Shown in pieces: positions 35,707 to 44,780 of a stretch of 64,000 nt of DNA (within the stretch, counting starts at the first letter, position 1; each line of letters starts with the position of its first letter). This DNA comes from Clostridia bacterium (lineage in GTDB: Bacteria; Bacillota; Clostridia; Saccharofermentanales; Saccharofermentanaceae): positions 1-64,000 of the forward strand of contig JAKSRE010000003.1 in NCBI GenBank assembly GCA_024403775.1, written 5' to 3'. A program made the position numbers and the translations under genes. The notes beneath the pieces are model-generated. The model was not told the DNA's origin, ran no database searches, and saw nothing but the letters and a program-made list of their open reading frames with translations.

Positions 35707-38496
35707 ATGAAGTTATTTAAGACACACAGTGAGAGAGAATTAAAGCGCATCATGCCAATTGTAAAGAAGGTCATGAGCTATGATGAGGAATATTCTAAGT
35801 TGTCTCAGGAAGAGCTTATTGGAAAGACTGCCTGGTTTAAAGAGAGACTCAGCCAGGGCGAGACACTTGATGATATTCTTCCAGAAGCTTTTGCAACTAT
35901 CCGTGAAGCAGCATTCCGAGTTCTTGGTATGAAGCCATACGAAGTTCAGGTAATTGGTGGTATTGTTCTTCATCAGGGTCGAATTGCCGAGATGAAGACT
36001 GGTGAAGGTAAAACTCTCGTTGCTACACTTCCTGTTTATCTAAATGCTTTGACTGGACTTGGAGTTCATGTTGTTACTGTAAATGACTATCTTGCTAAGC
36101 GTGATAGTGAGTGGATGGGTAAGGTTTATAGATATCTTGGTCTTTCAGTTGGTCTTATTATTCATGATATTCCACATGATAAGCGTAAGGAAATGTATTC
36201 CTGCGATATCGTATATGGAACTAATAATGAGTTTGGATTTGATTATCTTAGAGATAATATGGTTCACCGTAAAGAACAGCTTAGTCAGAGACAGTTGAAC
36301 TTTGCTATCGTGGATGAGGTGGATAGTATTCTCATTGATGAAGCTAGAACTCCACTCATTATTTCTGGTAGAGGAACCAAGTCTTCAGATATGTATGAGA
36401 GAGCAGATAAGTTTGTAAGAACTCTTAAGGCATACACTGTTGTTGAGACAGATGACAAGGTGGATATTGATGATCTTGTTGGTGATAGTGATTATGTAAT
36501 TGATGAGAAGGCTCAGACTGCTGTTCTTACTTCTAACGGTGTTAAGAAAGCTGAGAAATATTTTAATGTTGATAACCTTTCGGATCCTGAGAACCTTGAC
36601 CTTCAGCATTATGTTAATAATGCATTGAAAGCTCATGGTAATTACAAGCGTGATCAGAGATATATTGTTACGGATGAAGGTGAAGTTGTTATTGTAGATG
36701 ACTTTACTGGTCGTTTGATGCCAGGTCGTCGTTATTCTGATGGTATTCATCAGGCTATCGAGGCAAAGGAAGGTGTTAAGATTGCTGATGAGAATAAAAC
36801 ATTGGCTACAATTACTTTCCAGAATTTCTTCCGTATGTATACAAAACTTTCTGGTATGACAGGTACAGCTTACACTGAGGAAGAAGAGTTTAGAACTATT
36901 TATAATCTTGATGTTATTCAGATTCCTACAAATAGACCTGTTATTCGTAAAGATGATGACGATGCAGTTTACAAGACACAGAGAGGTAAGTATGCTGCTG
37001 TTCTTAAGTCTGTTATTGAGGCTCATGATAAAGGACAGCCTGTTCTTGTTGGTACTGTAAATGTTGATATGTCTGAGTATCTTAGCAAGGTATTTAATAA
37101 GGCAGGAATTAAGCATAATGTTCTTAATGCTAAGAATCACTTAAGAGAGGCTGAGATTGTTGCTCAGGCAGGACGTAAGGGTGCAGTAACTATTGCTACT
37201 AATATGGCTGGTCGTGGTACCGATATCCTTCTTGGTGGTAATGCTGAGTTTATGGCAAAGCAGGAAATGCGTAAGATGGGCTATTCTGAAGAGTTAATTG
37301 ATGCTTCAACTGCATACAATGAGACTTCGGATGAGGTTATTAAAGAGGCAAGAGAGAGATTCTCAACTCTTAAGAAAAAGTTCTCAGATCAGATTGCTCC
37401 AGAAGCAGAGGAAGTTCGTGCTGCTGGTGGTCTCTTTATTGTTGGTACTGAGCGTCATGAGTCACGTCGTATTGATAATCAGCTCAGAGGCCGTGCTGGT
37501 CGTCAGGGAGACCCAGGTAGATCAAAGTTTTTCCTTGCTCTTGATGATGATTTGCTTAGAATTTTTGGTGGTGACAGAGTAACTAGAACATTTAATTCTT
37601 TGGGTGTTGATGAAAATCTTGAGATTCAGAACCCAATTATCTCTAAGTTGGTTAGAGATTCACAGCGTAAGCTTGAAGGTTTCCATTTCAGTTCGCGTAA
37701 GTCAGTCCTTGAGTTTGACGATGTTATGAATATTCAGCGTCAGATTACATACGAGCAGCGTCGTAAGGTTATCGACGGCGAGGATATGCATGATACATTT
37801 ATCAAGATGATTGACAGAGTTGCTGAGTCTAAGGTTACTCAATTTGGACTTGAAGATGACAATGCTTCAAGTGAGAGATATACATTGGCTATCCAGCTTG
37901 GTGAGATTTTTGGTAATCTTCCTATCGTTGAGTTGTTAAAGGATAAGACAGTTGAGTGTCCTTCTTCAGAGGAGATTATTGAGAGACTTAATAATGAGTC
38001 AATTGAAGCTCTTAAGGCTAAGGAAGAAGCAATTTCTACTGAAGTATTTAAGACAGCCGAGAGAGCAATTCTCTTGAATTCTGTTGATGATCAGTGGATG
38101 GATCAGATTGATGCAATGGATCAGCTCAGAACTGAAATCAGCATGAGAAGTGTTGCTCAGCATAATCCTGTTGATGAATATAAGTTTGAAGGATCTGCTA
38201 TGTTTGATGAGATGAATGCTTCTATTCGTGAGAACGCTGTTAAGTATCTTATGCGTGCTCAATTCTCAGCTGAAAAGCAGGTTGAAGTAAAAGAGACTGT
38301 AAGAAATGTGTCTGAGGGTATGGGCAAGAACGTAACAAAGGCTCCTGCTGGTGTTCCAGCTCCTACTGCTGTACCTGTTCAGGAACCGATGAGTCAGCCT
38401 GTAAAGCGTGATAGTAATAAGGTTGGTCGTAATGATCCATGTCCTTGTGGAAGTGGTAAAAAATATAAGAATTGCTGTGGCAAGAATGAGCAGTAA
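35707..38496 (+). CDS. secA: Preprotein translocase ATPase SecA
   Basis: SecA drives post-translational export through SecYEG. The 929-residue protein contains Walker A MKTGEGKTLVAT (about residue 96), DEAD-like DEVDSILIDEARTPLII, the preprotein cross-linking domain, the second NBD with ATNMAGRGTDI, the helical scaffold, and a C-terminal Pro/Val-rich linker. It ends in a SEC-C zinc motif ([16 protein letters not shown]). No gaps or frameshifts. A strong terminator follows 22 bp after the stop. Confidence 0.98.
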   Translation: MKLFKTHSERELKRIMPIVKKVMSYDEEYSKLSQEELIGKTAWFKERLSQGETLDDILPEAFATIREAAFRVLGMKPYEVQVIGGIVLHQGRIAEMKTGEGKTLVATLPVYLNALTGLGVHVVTVNDYLAKRDSEWMGKVYRYLGLSVGLIIHDIPHDKRKEMYSCDIVYGTNNEFGFDYLRDNMVHRKEQLSQRQLNFAIVDEVDSILIDEARTPLIISGRGTKSSDMYERADKFVRTLKAYTVVETDDKVDIDDLVGDSDYVIDEKAQTAVLTSNGVKKAEKYFNVDNLSDPENLDLQHYVNNALKAHGNYKRDQRYIVTDEGEVVIVDDFTGRLMPGRRYSDGIHQAIEAKEGVKIADENKTLATITFQNFFRMYTKLSGMTGTAYTEEEEFRTIYNLDVIQIPTNRPVIRKDDDDAVYKTQRGKYAAVLKSVIEAHDKGQPVLVGTVNVDMSEYLSKVFNKAGIKHNVLNAKNHLREAEIVAQAGRKGAVTIATNMAGRGTDILLGGNAEFMAKQEMRKMGYSEELIDASTAYNETSDEVIKEARERFSTLKKKFSDQIAPEAEEVRAAGGLFIVGTERHESRRIDNQLRGRAGRQGDPGRSKFFLALDDDLLRIFGGDRVTRTFNSLGVDENLEIQNPIISKLVRDSQRKLEGFHFSSRKSVLEFDDVMNIQRQITYEQRRKVIDGEDMHDTFIKMIDRVAESKVTQFGLEDDNASSERYTLAIQLGEIFGNLPIVELLKDKTVECPSSEEIIERLNNESIEALKAKEEAISTEVFKTAERAILLNSVDDQWMDQIDAMDQLRTEISMRSVAQHNPVDEYKFEGSAMFDEMNASIRENAVKYLMRAQFSAEKQVEVKETVRNVSEGMGKNVTKAPAGVPAPTAVPVQEPMSQPVKRDSNKVGRNDPCPCGSGKKYKNCCGKNEQ

Positions 38497-38517
38497 TATT
38501 TAGAATTTGTGATTTAG

Positions 38518-38560
38518 GCAATCACTAGTAAGCATCTGTTAACTGGTGATTGCTTTTTTA
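38518..38560 (+). terminator. Terminator after secA
   Basis: GCAATCACTAGT (38518-38529) pairs with ACTGGTGATTGC (38542-38553) with one wobble. A T-run follows directly. Confidence 0.9.
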
Positions 38561-38579
38561 TTATCTTTAGAGGTGTTTT

Positions 38580-39425
38580 ATGATTGAGAACAAAGAGCTA
38601 TATCTAAATAATATTTCCAGTGCATCTAGTTACATTCTAAATAGACTTAATTCTGAAGGAATTATTACACCAAAGATTTGTGTTGTACTTGGTTCTGGAC
38701 TAGCTCCATTAGCAAAAATGTGTAATGTTAAACTTGAAATACCATATTCAGATATTCCATGTTTTCCTGTTTCAACTGCTCCAGGACATGATGGTAAACT
38801 TCTTGTAGGTGAACTTTCAGGGAAAATGGTGTTTTTGATGTCAGGTCGTTTCCATTACTATGAAGGTTATGATTATGAGATATGTACATTCTATGTAAGA
38901 GTAATGGCAAATCTTAAGATTGAGACTCTTGTTCTTACCAATGCGGCAGGTGGATTAGGAAGTGATATGAAGCCTACAGATCTTATGTTGATTGAAGATC
39001 ACATTTCATTTTTCTGTGAATCTCCTCTCAGAGGTCCAAATCTTGATGAATATGGTGTTAGATTTCCAGATGTTTCTAATGTCTATGATGATGAATATGA
39101 AAAAATCATGTGTGTAGTTGCAAATGATTTAAAAATCAAGTTGTGTAAGGGCATATATTGCTATACGAAAGGGCCACAGTATGAGACTCCTGCTGAGATT
39201 AGAATGTTAAAGACACTTGGTGTTGGTGCTGTAGGTATGTCTACTGTGCCAGAAGCAATTGTTGCTACACATTGTGGTATCAGAACAGTTGCTGTATCAT
39301 GTATTACTAATATGGCAGCAGGAATTCTTCCACAGAAATTGACTCATGAAGAAGTTATAGAGAATGCTGGTAAAGCATCTGATAATAGTTGTAACCTTGT
39401 TAAGGGATTTATTGAAAGACTATAA
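38580..39425 (+). CDS. punA: Purine nucleoside phosphorylase
   Basis: The enzyme cleaves (deoxy)inosine or guanosine with phosphate. At 281 residues it belongs to the trimeric PNP family. GSGLAPL and TAPGHDGKL are at the phosphate site, SGRFHYYEGYD and NAAGGL at the ribose/base site, with GPQYETPAEI and VGMSTVPEAI as the signature. It is followed 26 bp later by adenosylhomocysteinase. The pairing links purine salvage to adenosine release from S-adenosylhomocysteine. Confidence 0.95.
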   Translation: MIENKELYLNNISSASSYILNRLNSEGIITPKICVVLGSGLAPLAKMCNVKLEIPYSDIPCFPVSTAPGHDGKLLVGELSGKMVFLMSGRFHYYEGYDYEICTFYVRVMANLKIETLVLTNAAGGLGSDMKPTDLMLIEDHISFFCESPLRGPNLDEYGVRFPDVSNVYDDEYEKIMCVVANDLKIKLCKGIYCYTKGPQYETPAEIRMLKTLGVGAVGMSTVPEAIVATHCGIRTVAVSCITNMAAGILPQKLTHEEVIENAGKASDNSCNLVKGFIERL

Positions 39426-39451
39426 TATATATATTAGAAAGGAATAATCCA

Positions 39452-40708
39452 ATGAACGTACCTCAGTATGAAGTAAAAGATATTAATCTTAAAGAAAGCG
39501 GTATGAAAAAGATAGAATGGGCTTATCGTAATATGCCTGTTTTGAGAGCTATTGAGAAAGAATTGATTGAAGAACAACCTTTTAAGGGCCTTAAGATTTC
39601 TGTATCAGTTCATGTAGAGGCCAAGACTGCTTGTCTTGCAAGAGCTTTGGCTCGTGGTGGTGCTGATGTCGCACTTACTGGATGTAATCCTTTGTCTACT
39701 CAGGATGATGTAGCAGCTGCTCTTGCTTCTACTGGAATGCATGTATATACAATTCACGGTGACAATGAAGAGGAGTATATTAAGCATCTTTCAATGGCAC
39801 TTTCTTTTGGTCCAGATATTGTAATTGATGATGGCGGAGATTTTGCTATGCTTCTTCATTCTTCACTTAAGGATTTGGTTCCTAATATCATTGGTGGTTG
39901 TGAAGAGACAACTACAGGAGTTCACAGACTTGAGATTCTTGAGAAAGAAAATAAGCTTTTGTATCCAGTAGTTGCTGTTAATGATGCTAGATGTAAGCAT
40001 CTTTTTGATAACAGATTCGGTACTGGTCAATCAGTATGGACTGCAATTATGGCAACTACTAATCTTGTTGTTGCAGGAAAGACAGTTGTTGTTGCAGGTT
40101 TTGGAATGTGTGGTCGCGGTGTCGCTATGAGAGCTAAAGGTCTTGGTGCCAAGGTTATTGTAACTGAAATTGATCCAGTTAAGGCTTGCGAGGCTATTAT
40201 GGAAGGATATCAGGTTATGACTATGGAGGAGGCTGCTCCGCTTGGTGATTTCTTTGTAACAGTAACTGGTTGTAAAGACGTTATCACAGCTAAGCATTTT
40301 GATTTGATGAAGGATGGTGCTGTTTGTTGTAATGCTGGTCATTTTGACTGCGAGGTCAATGTTAAGGAACTTTCTGAGATTTGTGTTAGTTCTGCTGAAC
40401 TTCGTAATAACATCATTGGCTATACTCTCAAGAATGGAAATACAATTTGTGTAATTGCTGAGGGAAGATTAGTAAATCTTGCTTCTGGCGACGGACACCC
40501 AGTAGAGATTATGGATATGAGTTTTGCTTTACAGGCACAGTCAGCAAGATATATTGCAAAGAATGGTAGAAGTCTCGAAAAGAAGGTCTACCAGACTCCA
40601 GAGATTATTGATAATCGTGTGGCTGAGATTTTACTGGATACAAAATCTGTAAATATTGATGTTCTTACTCCAGAACAGGAAAAATATGTTAATTCCTGGG
40701 AGTTTTGA
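39452..40708 (+). CDS. ahcY: Adenosylhomocysteinase
   Basis: This NAD-dependent enzyme splits S-adenosylhomocysteine to adenosine and homocysteine, relieving product inhibition of methyltransferases. The 418-residue sequence has the N-terminal substrate region (KISVSVHVEAKTA, DDGGDFAMLLH), the NAD-binding GFGMCGRGVAMRAKGLGAKV and VTGCKDVI, and the family signature NAGHFDCEV. It follows purine nucleoside phosphorylase, which could consume adenosine-derived inosine. A terminator follows. Confidence 0.96.
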   Translation: MNVPQYEVKDINLKESGMKKIEWAYRNMPVLRAIEKELIEEQPFKGLKISVSVHVEAKTACLARALARGGADVALTGCNPLSTQDDVAAALASTGMHVYTIHGDNEEEYIKHLSMALSFGPDIVIDDGGDFAMLLHSSLKDLVPNIIGGCEETTTGVHRLEILEKENKLLYPVVAVNDARCKHLFDNRFGTGQSVWTAIMATTNLVVAGKTVVVAGFGMCGRGVAMRAKGLGAKVIVTEIDPVKACEAIMEGYQVMTMEEAAPLGDFFVTVTGCKDVITAKHFDLMKDGAVCCNAGHFDCEVNVKELSEICVSSAELRNNIIGYTLKNGNTICVIAEGRLVNLASGDGHPVEIMDMSFALQAQSARYIAKNGRSLEKKVYQTPEIIDNRVAEILLDTKSVNIDVLTPEQEKYVNSWEF

Positions 40709-40723
40709 TTTTACTTCTGAATT

Positions 40724-40770
40724 AAAAAATGCCTTAGAACTGAATTGAATCTGTTTTAAGGCATTTTTTT
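40724..40770 (+). terminator. Terminator after ahcY
   Basis: AAAAATGCCTTA pairs with TAAGGCATTTTT across a ~20-nt loop. A T-run is at its end. Confidence 0.85.
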
Positions 40771-40810
40771 ATATAAAAAAGCTGTCTCAAACATTCTTTG
40801 AAACAGCTTT
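40771..40810 (-). terminator. Terminator of tRNA-Thr
   Basis: On the minus strand the stem AAAGCTGTTTCAAA/TTTGAGACAGCTTT (one wobble) with a 5-nt loop is followed by a T-run, immediately 3' of the tRNA. Confidence 0.85.
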
Positions 40811-40814
40811 GATA

Positions 40815-40889
40815 TGGAGCCAATGGTGGGAATCGAACCCACGGCCTATTCATTACGAGTGAATTGCTCTACCCCTGAGCCACATTGGC
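40815..40889 (-). tRNA. tRNA-Thr (anticodon CGU)
   Basis: The 75-nt minus-strand tRNA has acceptor GCCAATG/CATTGGC, D-arm GCTCAGGGGTAGAGC and anticodon stem ATTCA/TGAAT. The loop CTCGTAA gives anticodon CGT, reading ACG. The T-loop is GGTTCGATTCC, and CCA is encoded. Confidence 0.97.
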
Positions 40890-40932
40890 AAAATACTTGG
40901 TTAATGCGTTAAAAATATACTAATATCTTGCA

Positions 40933-40959
40933 TTGATGTCAAGTTTTTAATGTTATAAT
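40933..40959 (+). promoter_or_regulatory. Candidate extended -10 promoter of the lipoprotein operon
   Basis: TGT-TATAAT with TATAAT at 40954-40959. TTGATG at 40933-40938 is a -35 candidate with a short 15-bp spacer. It lies 33 bp before the TTG start. Confidence 0.55.
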
Positions 40960-40992
40960 GAATCTATACTGTTAATACGGAAGTGCACGTTT

Positions 40993-42336
40993 TTGTATAA
41001 GATTAAGTACATTAGTTTAATTTTGTTGATTAACTTAACAGCTGCTTTTTTACTTGGTGGCTGTAAGACTTCTGATGATACTTTTCCGACATTTACTATA
41101 AATCCAACGGTTGACGATTTGTCTAGCAGTTCATCTATAGATGAAGAAACTGATGATACTTCATCTGTTGAATCAGTGCCGCATATTGTTGTTTCATTAC
41201 CGTATTCTGATACAACTATCAGTTATCTTGGAAAGTTATTCTATCTTAAACAAAGTGATAATCTTGGTAGTAATACAACAGGTGCTTCTATTAATCTAGA
41301 GTATCTTGAAGGTGTTAATGCACCATTTATTATAGATTCACTTTTATCTTCACCGACTGGTTCTAATTTGAATACAATTAAGAATTGGTCTGATAACGGT
41401 GGTGTTCCTGATTTGTTTTTAACTAATGATTTGAAGGGCGTTTATGAAAATGGTTATATTTGTCCTCTTGATCAGTATGTTTTTGATAATGATTTATTAA
41501 GTTCTGTTAACACATTTGATTCTGTGTATTCCTGTAGAATTGGTGATGCTTTATTTGGTATACCATATGGGTTCTCGTATGATTTAATCTTTGCGAATAT
41601 TGATTATCTGCCACGAGATTTTATTGAGAATTATGATATTACCTCAAAGTCATATGTTAATGTGTTTAGCGATGTATCAACATTAAATAGTTTTATTATT
41701 GATAATTTTTTAAGTGGCAATGAAAATAGTTCTGAAAGTGAGACTAATCAATTAGTAATATTTAGAGGAGCTTACCAGCTTCTTTTAAATGATTACAGTA
41801 CTGAAACTTATGATTTTGTTAAATCGTGGTATGATAATGATTTTGCCTCAGAATATGATACTAATAATTCTGATCCAGTTGTTTCACGTAGTGCTGTAAT
41901 GTGGATAGGAAATAGTTCTGAAATGGATTTCTGGTCTGATTATTATCCTGAAAAGTTGTGCTTTTTCAGGCTTCCATCTGTCAATGGTAATTATTATCCA
42001 TATGCAACTCTTTATCCGATGTGTGTGTCATCTGAATCTCAATTTAAGTCATTTGCTTCGGATTTTGCTTCATTTATTGCGTTTGATGAAGATGCTCTAT
42101 TGCTTATAAATAGATTAGAGAATAATAACGGTATATACCCAATGGCTGATTATTATTCTGTTTGGAATAATATTACTTCGGATTCGGATTTTGGTAATAT
42201 AGCGAGAAGTATTCAGCAACTTACTGGTGATATCGTGTTTAGCAACAACGTAATTGATAATGCTTCATATAAAGATTTGTTGTTGGAGATTAGAGAGTCC
42301 GTTGTTATTGAAGAGGAAGAAAATGAACAGGAATAA
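40993..42336 (+). CDS. Lipoprotein resembling family 1 extracellular solute-binding proteins
   Basis: The 447-residue protein has a lipoprotein signal peptide (basic YKIK, hydrophobic core, lipobox LLGGC with Cys24). An acidic Ser/Thr/Asp linker leads to a body that looks like a sugar-type ABC transporter binding protein. Supporting features are IPYGFSYDLIFAN, the central WxDN segments, FFRLPSVNGNYYP and a late EDALLLINRLE region. There are no permease or ATPase genes next to it. Start codon TTG 40993 is supported by GGAAG 8 nt away, as no ATG is available. The 3' end overlaps the next gene by 14 bp. Confidence 0.7.
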   Translation: MYKIKYISLILLINLTAAFLLGGCKTSDDTFPTFTINPTVDDLSSSSSIDEETDDTSSVESVPHIVVSLPYSDTTISYLGKLFYLKQSDNLGSNTTGASINLEYLEGVNAPFIIDSLLSSPTGSNLNTIKNWSDNGGVPDLFLTNDLKGVYENGYICPLDQYVFDNDLLSSVNTFDSVYSCRIGDALFGIPYGFSYDLIFANIDYLPRDFIENYDITSKSYVNVFSDVSTLNSFIIDNFLSGNENSSESETNQLVIFRGAYQLLLNDYSTETYDFVKSWYDNDFASEYDTNNSDPVVSRSAVMWIGNSSEMDFWSDYYPEKLCFFRLPSVNGNYYPYATLYPMCVSSESQFKSFASDFASFIAFDEDALLLINRLENNNGIYPMADYYSVWNNITSDSDFGNIARSIQQLTGDIVFSNNVIDNASYKDLLLEIRESVVIEEEENEQE

Positions 42337-43405
42337 TGACTTGTTAAAAAGAGTTAGAATTTCCGATGCTCCTGCTTTATGCAAATATGGCATAATCAAA
42401 GGGAGTATAAAAAGTGCTGAACAATTAATCAGAGGATTAGATAGCCTTCCTTTTATTGACGTATATACGTGTAAAGATTCTGAAGGTACAATTATTGCTT
42501 TAGTAAATGTCACGCATCGCGATGATGAATGTTTTTCTTCAGAGTTTAAATTTTTGTTTTCTAATAAATTATCAATTGAAGAATTAAATGCAAATTATAA
42601 GCTTGTTCTAGGTAGATGCGTTAGAACTCTGTGGGTAGAAGGTTTTTTTAAAGTTTCTACAATTATAAAAACTGATGAAGAATTTAAGGGAATCTGTCTC
42701 AATGAACTAGGGTTTATTCAGGAAGCTGTTTTGCATGAAGAAAACAGTTTTGAATGTAGTAATCCTGATTCAGCTTTATTCTACTTAATCGAGCCACGTT
42801 ATAAAGAATATAATTGTTGCTTTGTTCCTTTTCAAAAAGGAGTATATGTTCTTTATGGTGGTGAGGATTATATTGATTGTGGAAAAATATATTCATATGG
42901 TGAAGAAGTAACTGAAACTGTTGCATTAAGAATGGGAAAGTACCTCGGTATTCTCAATTCGAATAACTGTCTTCTTCCTAAAGGAAGTGAAGAATATATT
43001 ATCGAGGATGATTATATTGGTAGTTTTTTACCTTCTGAAGTATTTAAGGGGTATAGACAACTTAAAGAATATTTTCAGAAGGAAAGAAGCAGTTTTGATT
43101 TAAACATAAAGTTTGAATCTAAATCTGATTTTAGATTGAATGTTTGGAATGAAATACGTAAAATAGCATATGCTTCAACACTATGTTATGAAGATATCGC
43201 TAATATTTTATGCGATAATAATATAAATAAAGCTAAAACAATGGTTAGAGTAGTTGGTCAAGCTTGTTCTGATTGTCCTGTTCCAGTTATTATTCCTTGT
43301 CACAGAGTTATTGGTAAGGATGGAAAGCTTGTGGGATATAAAGAAGGTATTGAATTTAAGGATTTTCTTTTGATTCATGAATCGTTCTCTGCCATTTTGA
43401 TTTAA
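42323..43405 (+). CDS. Fusion of an unassigned N-terminal domain with an O6-alkylguanine-DNA alkyltransferase domain
   Basis: From ATG 42323 (GGAAG 5 nt upstream) the protein has 360 residues. The last ~90 residues hold the alkyltransferase fold: VWNEIRKIAY, the RVVGQA helix with the Arg finger, and the active-site PCHRV with acceptor Cys. GKLVGY ends the active region. The first ~180 residues resemble a GNAT-like or other alpha/beta domain, and a middle domain follows. No N-terminal AdaA-type zinc motif is seen. The gene is translationally coupled to the lipoprotein upstream. The substrate (DNA repair or other SN2-type thiol chemistry) remains uncertain. Confidence 0.7.
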   Translation: MNRNNDLLKRVRISDAPALCKYGIIKGSIKSAEQLIRGLDSLPFIDVYTCKDSEGTIIALVNVTHRDDECFSSEFKFLFSNKLSIEELNANYKLVLGRCVRTLWVEGFFKVSTIIKTDEEFKGICLNELGFIQEAVLHEENSFECSNPDSALFYLIEPRYKEYNCCFVPFQKGVYVLYGGEDYIDCGKIYSYGEEVTETVALRMGKYLGILNSNNCLLPKGSEEYIIEDDYIGSFLPSEVFKGYRQLKEYFQKERSSFDLNIKFESKSDFRLNVWNEIRKIAYASTLCYEDIANILCDNNINKAKTMVRVVGQACSDCPVPVIIPCHRVIGKDGKLVGYKEGIEFKDFLLIHESFSAILI

Positions 43406-43416
43406 CGGAGGTTCAT

Positions 43417-44082
43417 ATGGCTAAATATGATAAAACTGAGATTGGTATCTCAACACTACTTAATCCTGTTCCTGTAGTTATGGTGTCATGTGCGGGAGAG
43501 AATTTTGCTCCTAATATTACTACTGTTGCATGGGCAGGAACTGTAAATTCTGAGCCACCTATGCTTACAATTTCACTACGTAAATCTCGTTTGTCTCATG
43601 AAATTATATCTCAGACTGGTGAATTTGTAGTCAATCTTGTCAATAAATCACTTGCTAAGTCATGTGATCTATGTGGCGTTAAGTCTGGTAGAGATATTAA
43701 TAAATTTGAGACTTGTTCACTTACTCCTATCAAGGCTTTAAATCTTGATAAGGCGGTTGCTATTAAAGAGGCTCCTGTCTCTTTATCATGCAAGGTTAAG
43801 AGCGTAACAGAATTAGGTTCTCACGATATGTTTCTTGCTGAGATTGTAGGCATTACAGCTAGTAAATATCTCTTGGATGATGAAGGTAAACTTTGTCTCG
43901 ATAATGCAAAAATGGTTGCATATAATCATGGAGAATACTTCCTTCTTGGTGAGAAGATTGGTTTCTTCGGATATTCTGTTGCTTCTTCAGACATCTTTGA
44001 GAAAAGAATGGGTTATAAAAAGGAACGTGATAAATATAAGCGTCTTCGTGAACAGGGGAAAAAGAACGGTAAAAAATTCTAA
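43417..44082 (+). CDS. Flavin reductase-like FMN-binding protein
   Basis: The 221-residue protein matches the flavin reductase-like domain (flavoredoxin type). It includes NPVPVVMVSC near the N terminus, the NITTVAWAG and PPMLTISLR strands, SRLSHEII and the GEFVVNLV loop, which bind FMN. It probably carries electrons in a redox reaction in an anaerobe. No dedicated partner is nearby. GGAGG lies 7 nt before ATG 43417, 11 bp after the alkyltransferase gene. Confidence 0.88.
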   Translation: MAKYDKTEIGISTLLNPVPVVMVSCAGENFAPNITTVAWAGTVNSEPPMLTISLRKSRLSHEIISQTGEFVVNLVNKSLAKSCDLCGVKSGRDINKFETCSLTPIKALNLDKAVAIKEAPVSLSCKVKSVTELGSHDMFLAEIVGITASKYLLDDEGKLCLDNAKMVAYNHGEYFLLGEKIGFFGYSVASSDIFEKRMGYKKERDKYKRLREQGKKNGKKF

Positions 44083-44097
44083 TTTTAGGTGGGGAAA

Positions 44098-44655
44098 ATG
44101 AAATTTATAGGAATGGAAAAAGTCCATGATGGACGTTTTATAAAAAGATATAATCTATTCTATGAGACTGAACTTGGTAATAAAAAAACTTATGAGATGA
44201 TTAGTCGTCGTGATTTAGAGTCTTTTGAAGACTTAACTAATTCGCATTCTGAAGCTGTTGTTCTAATCATTCACGATGCTGAAAATAGTAAAGTTTTGCT
44301 AAGTAAAGAATATAGAATGGCAGTTGGTGGTTTTGTTTATAATTTTCCAGCTGGATTGATTGATCCAGGTGAGTCTCTTGAAGTAGCTGCAAAACGTGAA
44401 CTTTGGGAGGAGACAGGACTAAATCTTACTTCAATAAAGGATATTTGGCCAGAAGCTTATAGTGCTGTTGGTTTTGCTAATGAGAAATCACAGGTTATTG
44501 TTGGAACTGCAGAAGGTGATTTTAAGCCTAGCACATCCGATTTAGAGGAAATAGAAGCGGGATGGTATACCAAGTCTGATGTTTTGGAACTTATGAAAGA
44601 AGGTAATTTTGCTGCGAGAACACAAGCTTACTGTGCCTTATGGGCAAAGATTTAA
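44098..44655 (+). CDS. Nudix hydrolase (ADP-ribose pyrophosphatase-like)
   Basis: The Nudix box is complete, G-x5-E-x7-REL-x-EETGL, near residues 91-113, with GLIDPGE at its start and RELWEETG at its end. The enzyme hydrolyses nucleoside diphosphates linked to X; the ~185-residue length and N-terminal domain suggest ADP-ribose. ATG 44098 is set by AGGTGGGG. GTG 44089 lies inside that site. It closes the operon with the flavin reductase. The 125 bp that follow hold no feature I can support. Confidence 0.9.
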   Translation: MKFIGMEKVHDGRFIKRYNLFYETELGNKKTYEMISRRDLESFEDLTNSHSEAVVLIIHDAENSKVLLSKEYRMAVGGFVYNFPAGLIDPGESLEVAAKRELWEETGLNLTSIKDIWPEAYSAVGFANEKSQVIVGTAEGDFKPSTSDLEEIEAGWYTKSDVLELMKEGNFAARTQAYCALWAKI

Positions 44656-44780
44656 CTTCTTATATAATATAGTTGTTCTTCTTTTGTTAATAGAATTCAT
44701 AGATTGTTTATAATTGAAATCTGTTCTGCCATTTTAATAGTGATAAAATTACAAAGTATTATTTTATATGGTAGGCAATA

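Noticed and set aside
36385-37140. 251-codon open frame on the minus strand inside secA
   Set aside because: It is the antisense shadow of a well-conserved secA; the translation is low-complexity Ile/Asn/Leu-rich, with no ribosome binding site.
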